In this document: positions 57,945 through 64,000 of the stretch, piece after piece
Position numbering within the stretch: position 1 is the stretch's first letter
Layout of the letters: each line of letters opens with the position of its first letter
Assembly (NCBI RefSeq): GCF_001552615.1
Contig: NZ_BCRN01000003.1
Span: 310,001-374,000 of the forward strand
Reading direction: 5' to 3'
DNA length: 64,000 nt
Source of the DNA: Millisia brevis NBRC 105863
GTDB lineage: Bacteria > Actinomycetota > Actinomycetes > Mycobacteriales > Mycobacteriaceae
Made by a program: the position numbers and the translations under genes
Notes under the pieces: model-generated
Database searches by the model: none
Told to the model about the DNA's origin: nothing
What the model saw: the letters and a program-made list of their open reading frames with translations, nothing else

Positions 57945-58752
57945 TGCGCAATTGTGCCAGCCGGCCGGCACCGCTACCGTCGATCACCTCGTCACCGACC
58001 CGCACCACCAAGCCGCTGATCAGCTCGGGGTCGACCTCCGCGTGGACGATCACGGGCTTGCCGTAGATCCGCTCGAGGGTCTGGGCCAGACGCGAGCGCT
58101 GGCCCTCGGTCAGCTCGGATGCACTGGTCACCACCGCAACCGCCCGATCGCGACTCTCCGCGGCCAGTCGGGAGACGTCCTCGAGCGCATCGGCGGGAGC
58201 GCCGCGCAACCGTCCGATCGCCTGCTGGACGAGCGCCTCGGTGACCGCGGTGACCTTGCCGTACAGCAGCCGACGCAGGAGGTCCTGCTTGGCCGCCGGC
58301 TCGGAGGTTCGGTTCGACAGCGCCTGCTCGAGTTCGGGATTGGCCGCGACGATCCGGCTGAAGCGGAACAGCTCGTCCTCGACCGAGTCGAGCTGGTACT
58401 GCGCCTCGGCCGACTTCAGCAGGGCCTCACGACCGAGCCGCTCGAGCGAATCGAGCAGATCGCGGTTCGAGGACCACTGCCGGGAGACCGCCCGCGAGAC
58501 GGTCGCCAGGGTGGCCGCGGAGACCTTGCCGCCGAAGACCGCGTCCGCCAGGCGAGCCCGCCCGGTCGGATCGGTCGACGGGTCGGAGAGCGCCACACGC
58601 AACGGACGCTGCTTGTCCAGCAGGTCCACCACCGCGAACAGCTCCGAGCCGACCGCCCCCGCGAGGGGGGCGACGTCGGATCCGGACGCGTCGAGGCTCG
58701 ACCTCAGCGTCGCCCGAGTGGCCGCAAGCGCCTCACGACTGGCTGCGTACAT
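57931..58752 (-). CDS. atpH: ATP synthase F1 delta subunit
   Basis: The protein has 273 residues. The N-terminal helical OSCP domain reads [20 protein letters not shown] and [20 protein letters not shown]; the C-terminal part is [20 protein letters not shown] and [20 protein letters not shown]. It joins the peripheral stalk to F1. It is longer than E. coli delta, but it is not the b'-delta fusion of about 446 residues found in Mycobacterium. AGGAAGG precedes the ATG. Both flanking spacers (105 and 195 bp) contain repeats, unlike the other, tighter F1 junctions. Confidence 0.95.
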   Translation of the reverse strand: MYAASREALAATRATLRSSLDASGSDVAPLAGAVGSELFAVVDLLDKQRPLRVALSDPSTDPTGRARLADAVFGGKVSAATLATVSRAVSRQWSSNRDLLDSLERLGREALLKSAEAQYQLDSVEDELFRFSRIVAANPELEQALSNRTSEPAAKQDLLRRLLYGKVTAVTEALVQQAIGRLRGAPADALEDVSRLAAESRDRAVAVVTSASELTEGQRSRLAQTLERIYGKPVIVHAEVDPELISGLVVRVGDEVIDGSGAGRLAQLRRNLR

Positions 58753-58805
58753 GCTGCTGCCCTTCCTGTCGACCGAGCCGACCGTCTGCCGGACCGATCT
58801 TCTGT

Positions 58806-58859
58806 CCCGAACGTAGGTTCGAGATTGCCGTCCCCGAACGAAGGTTCGAGATTGCCATC
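58806..58859 (-). repeat. Two 27-bp tandem repeats with LexA-box-like dyads between atpF and atpH
   Basis: The units at 58806-58832 and 58833-58859 differ at two positions. Each contains CGAAC-N4-GTTCG (58808-58821 and 58835-58848), close to the actinobacterial SOS box TCGAAC-N4-GTTCGA. A third, decayed copy begins CGAAC at 58862, again 27 bp on, inside the end of atpF. As RNA each dyad could form a small tetraloop hairpin. Confidence 0.75.
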
Positions 58860-59409
58860 ATCGAACGGACGTTTCCGCCCCGACGTTGTCCAATTCCGCC
58901 AGGAACCGATCGACGGTTCCCGCCCGGCGCACGTCGTCGGAGAGCTGCTCGCCGATGACCTTCTCCGCGAGGTCGACCGCGGTACGACCGAGGTCGCCGC
59001 GCAGCTCGGCGACGATCTGCTGCCGCTGCGCGTTCAGCTGCTGCTGACCGGCGGCGACGATGCGATCGCTCTCCTCCTGAGCCTGCACACGCATTTCGTC
59101 GATGATCTGCTGGCCCTGGAGACGGGCCTCCTCGCGGATCTTCGCCGCTTCCTGACGAGCCTCGGCGAGCTGGGCGCGGTACTGCTCGAGCGCCGCCTTC
59201 GCCTCCGCCTGGGCCTCTTCGGCCTGGCGGATGCCGCCTTCGATCTTCTCCGTGCGATCGGCGAGGACCTTCTGGAACCGCGGGAGCACCCACTTCCAGA
59301 AGAAGAAGCCGATGACCGCCACGCAGACGATCGACCAGGTGATGTCATAAGTGGCCGGCAGGAGAGGATTGACGTCCTCGGCCGCCAGCAAGGTAGTGGA
59401 TGCTGCCAT
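58858..59409 (-). CDS. atpF: ATP synthase Fo b subunit
   Basis: The protein has 183 residues. One N-terminal membrane helix ([20 protein letters not shown]) leads into a long charged coiled coil ([40 protein letters not shown]). It forms the dimeric peripheral stalk. It starts 5 bp after the atpE stop. The last residues (GAETSVR) overlap the third, decayed copy of the 27-bp repeat. Confidence 0.95.
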   Translation of the reverse strand: MAASTTLLAAEDVNPLLPATYDITWSIVCVAVIGFFFWKWVLPRFQKVLADRTEKIEGGIRQAEEAQAEAKAALEQYRAQLAEARQEAAKIREEARLQGQQIIDEMRVQAQEESDRIVAAGQQQLNAQRQQIVAELRGDLGRTAVDLAEKVIGEQLSDDVRRAGTVDRFLAELDNVGAETSVR

Positions 59410-59414
59410 CGGAA

Positions 59415-59723
<309 letters not shown>

Positions 59724-59755
59724 TCAGGTATTTCGCTCCGACGCCTGGTGGCGCG

Positions 59756-60613
59756 TCAGTGCGAGTCGGCGTGCAGGGCCAGATCGATGTAGACCGCGGT
59801 CAACAGGGCGAAGACGTAGGCCTGCAGGAAGATGATCAGCATCTCGAACAGCGTGAATCCGAGGCCCGCGGCCAGGGAGAACACACCGAAGACCTTCATG
59901 CCGGCGGCGGCCTCGAAGAAGAAGTACTGGGTCGCCGAGAAGAACAGCACCAGCATGATGTGGCCGGCCAGCATGTTGGCCATGAGTCGGACGGTCAACG
60001 TGAACGGCCGCAGGATGAACGTCGAGAGGAACTCGATCGGAATCAGCAGCACGTGCAGCGCGATCGGCACATCGGGCACCACGATCGACGAGCGGAAGTA
60101 CTTCCAGGCGCCGTACTTCTTGATGCCGACGTAGTTGAAGACGATGTACGCCACGGCGGCCAGCACGATCGGCATACCGATGCGGGCGTTCGACGAAATG
60201 TTCAGGAAGGGGATAACACCTGACATGTTCAGGAACAACACCGTAAAGAAGATGGTGGTGATGATCGGCAAGAACCGCTTGCCCTGTTCCTTGCCGAGGA
60301 CCTCGTCGGCGATGTTCACCCGAACGAAGTCGAGCATGATCTCGCCGATGTTCTGAATGCCCCTGGGGACGACCTTCGGGCTGCGCATGGCAACGAAGAA
60401 GAACGCCAGCAGCACCGCGGTCATCAGCAGACGAATCAGCATCAGACGGTCGAGCTCGAAAATGGTGCCCTCGAATAGCACCGCAGGCGGGAAGAAGTCC
60501 GCCAGTGACGGCGGGTGGAAGCCCCCGGACTCCTGGGCCAGATATATGACGCTCAGCGCAAGCTCCCCGTGTTCGGACCCCCCGTACGTCATACGGAGGG
60601 TTCGCTCGGACAT
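59756..60613 (-). CDS. atpB: ATP synthase Fo a subunit
   Basis: The protein has 285 residues from ATG 60613. Membrane helices include LLMTAVLLAFFFVAMRSPKV and TIFFTVLFLNMSGVIPFLNI. The essential Arg lies in PFTLTVRLMANMLAGHIMLV, and FEMLIIFLQAYVFALLTAVY ends the protein. It forms the proton half-channels facing the c-ring. The start is uncertain: ATG 60592 (MTYGG) is equally open, and no clear ribosome site marks either. Confidence 0.93.
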   Translation of the reverse strand: MSERTLRMTYGGSEHGELALSVIYLAQESGGFHPPSLADFFPPAVLFEGTIFELDRLMLIRLLMTAVLLAFFFVAMRSPKVVPRGIQNIGEIMLDFVRVNIADEVLGKEQGKRFLPIITTIFFTVLFLNMSGVIPFLNISSNARIGMPIVLAAVAYIVFNYVGIKKYGAWKYFRSSIVVPDVPIALHVLLIPIEFLSTFILRPFTLTVRLMANMLAGHIMLVLFFSATQYFFFEAAAGMKVFGVFSLAAGLGFTLFEMLIIFLQAYVFALLTAVYIDLALHADSH

Positions 60614-60924
60614 AGACGATCGGTCGAAGTCGACACGGGTCGGCTCGATCAGCGTCAGCTGCCCAGAATCGCCGTCCTTGGCAATCCTGCGTCTGTCGGG
60701 TGTCGGCGACTGTCGTCGACTTCTGCAAACCACAACCAACCGCCGGGAACCATTCGGTTGACCGGCGGAGAGAGGTGTCTGCTTGTGAATCGGGGGGCCG
60801 TTATTGCCCGTATTCCCGTCTCACTTGTGCGTTACCTTAGCAACCCACCTACGACGATGTGTAGGGGGGTGCGCCTCCCCGGGAGGTCGAACAGGGCGAT
60901 AACCGACCGTACGGCTAGGTCGCT
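60614..60924. other. 311-bp space upstream of atpB with a possible atp promoter
   Basis: I see no gene. Reading leftwards, TAAGGT (60839-60834) is a possible -10 that would give a 5' leader of about 210 nt for atpB. A G/C-run region (60865-60885) could form a weak hairpin after the AtpI-like gene. This may be the main promoter of the atp operon. Confidence 0.4.
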
Positions 60925-61395
60925 CTATTCGGTGTCGGATCGGTCTTTCTGCTCGTCAGCCGGGTCGTCGACGTAGGGCACCCGGGTCCGGATGACGCCG
61001 TAGGTCTCTGCTCCCAGCAGCACCACCAGGGCGGCGATCACCACCATCCCGAAGACGCCGGAGTCGTAGAAGGTCGCGCCGCGCAGCGCGAACAGGACGC
61101 CGAGGGCGATCAGGACCTTGAGCAGCCAGCCACCGAGCATCACCGCTCCGGCGGTGGTGGCGGGCAGCGACGCGGTGAACAGCACCAATAACGCGGTGGT
61201 CAGCACGAACAGGCCGCCGAGCGCCAGCCCGATCAGCGCTCCCCACAAGCCGTGGGATCCGGCGACGAGCCAACCCACGGGGATCACGATGACGGCCAGC
61301 GCCACCAGTCCGATCAGGCCGAGCCGCACCGCTTCTCGCAGGGGTGCATTGGCGCGGGAGGATGCGGAAGCTTTTCCGGTCGAATCGGTCGTCAC
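60925..61395 (-). CDS. AtpI-like membrane protein (Rv1303-type)
   Basis: The protein has 156 residues with four membrane helices (LGLIGLVALAVIVIPVGWLV, LIGLALGGLFVLTTALLVLF, AVMLGGWLLKVLIALGVLFA, GVFGMVVIAALVVLLGAETY) and an acidic tail. In Actinobacteria it precedes atpB and is thought to help Fo assembly, like AtpI. The GTG start at 61395 lies 8 nt from TAGGCT. Upstream in-frame extension lacks support. A 311-bp space separates it from atpB, so the two may not share a promoter. Confidence 0.82.
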   Translation of the reverse strand: MTTDSTGKASASSRANAPLREAVRLGLIGLVALAVIVIPVGWLVAGSHGLWGALIGLALGGLFVLTTALLVLFTASLPATTAGAVMLGGWLLKVLIALGVLFALRGATFYDSGVFGMVVIAALVVLLGAETYGVIRTRVPYVDDPADEQKDRSDTE

Positions 61396-61501
61396 AGCGC
61401 CCCAGCCTAGCGACCGGCCCCCCGGCGGTATCGACCACGTCACACCCGGCCGGATTCCGCGGACCCCGGGTCGGCCGGAGCCGGGGGTGATGTCGCAGCG
61501 G

Positions 61502-62695
61502 TCAGTGCCGCCCGCGCGGGGTCAGCCCGCGTTCGCGCAAGACCGGCACGGCGGTGACCACCAGGGCGAATACCAGCCCGGCGGCGACCAGGGTGACCAC
61601 CACGAAGCGATCGAGCACCGAGGAGCCGACCGCCCCGAAGGCGAGCACGCCGACCCATAGGTAGATCAGCAGCACGGCGCGCCGGTGGGAGTGGCCGATA
61701 TGCAGCAGCCGATGGTGCAGATGCAGCTTGTCCGGGCTGAACGGGCTGCGCCCGGCGCGCACCCGGCGGACCACCGCCATCAGCAGGTCGAGCATCGGGA
61801 TGAACATGACCGCCGCGACCAGGATGATCGGCGACAGCAGCGCGAACAGGTCACGGGTTCCGTAGGCGCTCAGCGGAATCCGTCCGGACGCGTTGATCGA
61901 CACCGCCGCGAGCAGCAGGCCGATCAGCATCGCGCCCGAATCGCCCATGAAGATGCGGGCCGGCTGGAAGTTGTGCGGCAGAAAGCCCAGGCAGGCGCCG
62001 GCCAGGGCCGCGGCGATCATCGCCGGTGGATAGGCACCGACGTCGCCGCCCTGGTCGTGCAGGATGCCGAGCGAGAAGATCAGCATCGCCGCCGCCGCGA
62101 TCAGACCGACGCCCGCCGCCAGGCCGTCGAGCCCGTCGATGAAGTTCATCGCGTTGATCATCACCACGGTGATCAGCACGGTGAACAGGCCGGCCTGCAG
62201 CGGATCGAGAATCAGCGTCTGTCCCCCGCCCCACGGCAGATAGACCAGATACCAGCTCGAGCCGAGCAGCACCATCAACGCCGCCGCGGTGACCTGCCCG
62301 ACAAATTTGGTCAGCGCGTCGAGGCCCCACCGGTCGTCGACGACGCCGATCGCCACGATGACCGCGCCGCCGATCAGGGCGGCCATCACATCGCGGGTGT
62401 ATTCGAAACCGCGCGTCAGCGCGGGCAACTGGTTGGCGAACAGCAGCGCGGCCAGCAGCCCGACATAGATGCCGATCCCACCCAGTCGCGGGGTCGGGGC
62501 CCGATGGACGTCGCGCTCCCGCGGAATGGACACCGCGCCGAGCCGGACCGCGAGCACCCGGATCACGCCGGTCATCAGATAGGTCGCCAGCGCCGCGGTC
62601 AGCAGTACCAGCAGCAGCTCGCGGTACGGCACCCCGGCGCCGCGCCCGATCTGGGCGAGAACGTCGGTCTGCGCAAGCAGGTCCGTCGGGGCCAA
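61502..62695 (-). CDS. wecA: Decaprenyl-phosphate GlcNAc-1-phosphate transferase (WecA/Rfe)
   Basis: The protein has about 397 residues and eleven membrane helices. Signature loops are RLGAVSIPRERDVHRAPTPR, DDRWGLDALTKFVGQ, INAMNFIDGLDGLAAGVG, FLPHNFQPARIFMGDSGAML and the cytosolic SPDKLHLHHRLLHIGHSHRR. It starts the arabinogalactan linker by making decaprenyl-PP-GlcNAc. The start is unclear: TTG 62695, 4 bp after the sua5 stop, gives an N-terminus of M. tuberculosis length; GTG 62632 is a shorter alternative. Confidence 0.93.
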   Translation of the reverse strand: MAPTDLLAQTDVLAQIGRGAGVPYRELLLVLLTAALATYLMTGVIRVLAVRLGAVSIPRERDVHRAPTPRLGGIGIYVGLLAALLFANQLPALTRGFEYTRDVMAALIGGAVIVAIGVVDDRWGLDALTKFVGQVTAAALMVLLGSSWYLVYLPWGGGQTLILDPLQAGLFTVLITVVMINAMNFIDGLDGLAAGVGLIAAAAMLIFSLGILHDQGGDVGAYPPAMIAAALAGACLGFLPHNFQPARIFMGDSGAMLIGLLLAAVSINASGRIPLSAYGTRDLFALLSPIILVAAVMFIPMLDLLMAVVRRVRAGRSPFSPDKLHLHHRLLHIGHSHRRAVLLIYLWVGVLAFGAVGSSVLDRFVVVTLVAAGLVFALVVTAVPVLRERGLTPRGRH

Positions 62696-62699
62696 AACG

Positions 62700-63428
62700 T
62701 CAGCCGGCTTCCCCGGTACCGGGGTGTGGATCGGCGCTGCGTACCTCGGTGGCGGGCGCGGCGGGGGCAGGACGCAGCTCCGCGGCGGTACCGCCGACCA
62801 CGGCCGCGACCGCCTCGGCGGAAACCGCACCCTCGCGCAGGATGCGCGGCCGCTCGCCGGTCAGATCGATGATCGTCGAGGCGACGGCGTGCTGCGCCGG
62901 TCCCCCGTCGAGGTAGACCGCCACCGACGAGCCGAGCTGTTCGACCGCCTCGGCGGCGGTGGTCGCGGGCGGGCGCCCGGAGACGTTGGCGCTCGAGACC
63001 GCCAGCGGGCCGATGTCCTGCAGCAGCTCGAGGGCGACCGGGTGCAGCGGCATGCGCAGCATCACCGTGCCGCGGGCGTCGCCGAGGTCCCACGCGAGCG
63101 AGCGCGCCTGGTGGACCACCAGGCTGACCGCCCCGGGCCAGAACGCCCGGATCAGGTCGCGAGCCTTCGGCGGGACCGACGCGGTCAGTCCGTCGATGGT
63201 GCGCCAGGAGCCGACCAGGACGGGCACCGGCATATTCCGGCCGCGTCCCTTGGCCCGCAGCAGATCGGCGACCGCACGGGAGTCGAAGGCGTCGGCGGCG
63301 ATCCCGTAGACCGTATCGGTGGGCAGGACGACCAGACGCCCCGAACGTAGGGCACTTCGCGCCGCGTCCATCCCGGCTCGGCGGTCGTCCGGGCGGGTGC
63401 AGTCGTGCACGACATTCACGGGCTGCAT
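62700..63428 (-). CDS. L-threonylcarbamoyladenylate synthase (Sua5/YwlC/TsaC)
   Basis: The protein has 242 residues. The YrdC domain is clear: LRSGRLVVLPTDTVYGIAAD, LLRAKGRGRNMPVPVLVGSW, FWPGAVSLVVH, RMPLHPVALELL, PLAVSSANVSGRPPATTAAE and STIIDLTG. It makes the threonylcarbamoyl-AMP used for t6A37 of ANN-decoding tRNAs. The C-terminal tail (AAPATEVRSADPHPGT) is too short for the Sua5-specific domain. It begins 4 bp after the prmC stop, within one operon. Confidence 0.95.
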   Translation of the reverse strand: MQPVNVVHDCTRPDDRRAGMDAARSALRSGRLVVLPTDTVYGIAADAFDSRAVADLLRAKGRGRNMPVPVLVGSWRTIDGLTASVPPKARDLIRAFWPGAVSLVVHQARSLAWDLGDARGTVMLRMPLHPVALELLQDIGPLAVSSANVSGRPPATTAAEAVEQLGSSVAVYLDGGPAQHAVASTIIDLTGERPRILREGAVSAEAVAAVVGGTAAELRPAPAAPATEVRSADPHPGTGEAG

Positions 63429-63432
63429 CCTG

Positions 63433-64000
63433 TCACGCCGGCTCGACGGTGGACGCGCGACGGGTCACCACGAACCGATCGCGGCCCGCCAGATCGGTGC
63501 GCCCCTCGGTCCGTTCGAAGCCGGATCGGGCGTCGAACAGGGCCTCGACGCCGGCCGCGTGCGAGTCGTCGTGCTCTATCAACGCCCGGCCTCCGGGGAC
63601 CAGCAGGCGTCGGATCGGCTCGACCATCGTGGCGATCACCGCCAGGCCGTCGACGTCGGCGAACAGCGCCCGGTGCGGATCGTGGTCGCGCACCTCGGGT
63701 TCGAGCACCGCCCCGGACGGCACATAGGGCGGGTTGGTGACCACGACGTCCACCCGACCGGACAGTTCGGTGAGCAGATCGGGTCCGGTGACGTCGGCCC
63801 GATGGACGGTGATCGGCCGATCGCCGAGCGCCGCGCGGCGGTCGCGGTTGGTCCGCAACCAGCCGAGGGCGTCGGGATCGATCTCGACGCTGTGCACCGC
63901 CGCGGACGGCCGGTGGTGCGCGATCGCCAGTCCGATCGCTCCGCTGCCGGCGCACAGGTCGACCACCGTGGTCGGGCGATCGGTCGGCAACACCGCCAGA
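63433..64000 (-). CDS. prmC: Peptide chain release factor glutamine methyltransferase, 5' end outside window
   Basis: Only the C-terminal 189 residues are present; the frame runs off the right edge. The SAM-binding motif VVDLCAGSGAIGLAIAHHRP and the catalytic VVVTNPPYVPSGAVLEPEVR with NPPY identify PrmC/HemK. It methylates the Gln of the GGQ motif in release factors. The N-terminal substrate domain lies beyond the window. Stop 4 bp before the sua5 start. Confidence 0.93.
   Translation of the reverse strand, partial: LAVLPTDRPTTVVDLCAGSGAIGLAIAHHRPSAAVHSVEIDPDALGWLRTNRDRRAALGDRPITVHRADVTGPDLLTELSGRVDVVVTNPPYVPSGAVLEPEVRDHDPHRALFADVDGLAVIATMVEPIRRLLVPGGRALIEHDDSHAAGVEALFDARSGFERTEGRTDLAGRDRFVVTRRASTVEPA

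Noticed and set aside
58806-58859. CRISPR-like array
   Set aside because: The 27-bp units are adjacent, with no unique spacers and no cas genes nearby; they are a tandem duplication.

Overview
The window is a 64 kb stretch of a very GC-rich (roughly 70% by eye) actinobacterial chromosome, almost fully coding, with no insertion sequence, prophage or CRISPR array visible. A single-chain type I fatty acid synthase beside acpS, the glgE/glgB/glgP set, nucS, a Cys-to-Asp murA, DUF3618, DUF2017 and DUF2550 proteins, and an ATP synthase with mycobacterial-type alpha and gamma extensions all point to Mycobacteriales (the Mycobacterium-Gordonia-Rhodococcus group). A Gordonia-like genus is my best guess; it is an inference, not proven. 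Many genes appear to start leaderless: a TANNNT -10 box lies 6-8 nt before an ATG or GTG.

Layout. (1) 1-10.7 kb is a mosaic of small accessory units: a partial AlkA glycosylase translationally coupled to a MocR-type regulator, two EamA exporters each divergent from a regulator, a secreted repeat protein, tRNA-Lys, Bcp peroxidase, a TetR regulator, a Fic AMP-transferase with a long operator-like dyad, a two-TM coiled protein, a luciferase-like monooxygenase and a CGNR zinc-finger regulator. (2) 10.7-21.1 kb holds acpS and the 3119-residue FAS I in one operon, then tRNA-Leu. (3) 21.1-24.9 kb has membrane and lipoprotein genes of unknown role. (4) 24.9-64 kb follows, in reverse order, the M. tuberculosis Rv1343c-to-Rv1300 region as I remember it: LprD-like, DUF3817, rdgB, rph, Rv1339-type phosphodiesterase, rhomboid, P1 peptidase, DUF2017, clpS, pncB, dinG, glgP, glgE, glgB, a zinc metallopeptidase, a thioredoxin-fold TPR protein, DUF3817, methylmalonyl-CoA epimerase, a coiled-coil protein, nucS, a HAMP-cyclase, murA, a cobalamin adenosyltransferase, DUF2550, atpC-D-G-A-H-F-E-B, an AtpI-like gene, wecA, sua5 and prmC (cut by the window edge). 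murI and the cysM-cysO-mec genes found in that stretch of M. tuberculosis are absent here, and a WS/DGAT-type acyltransferase gene sits between dinG and glgP.

How the genes work together. FAS I makes acyl-CoA precursors after AcpS loads its carrier domain. GlgE and GlgB extend and branch alpha-glucan while the divergent GlgP phosphorolyses it. The HAMP-cyclase and the Rv1339-type phosphodiesterase make and destroy cAMP. The atp operon encodes the F1Fo synthase. MurA and WecA feed peptidoglycan and arabinogalactan linker synthesis.

I did not find a clearly new multi-gene system. The most unusual signals are regulatory: the overlapping start codons and face-to-face promoters of mocR/eamA, the 15-bp-arm dyad in front of fic, repeated GTTAC boxes between the CGNR regulator and its exporter, and repeat arrays, including LexA-box-like dyads, in the two spacers flanking atpH.
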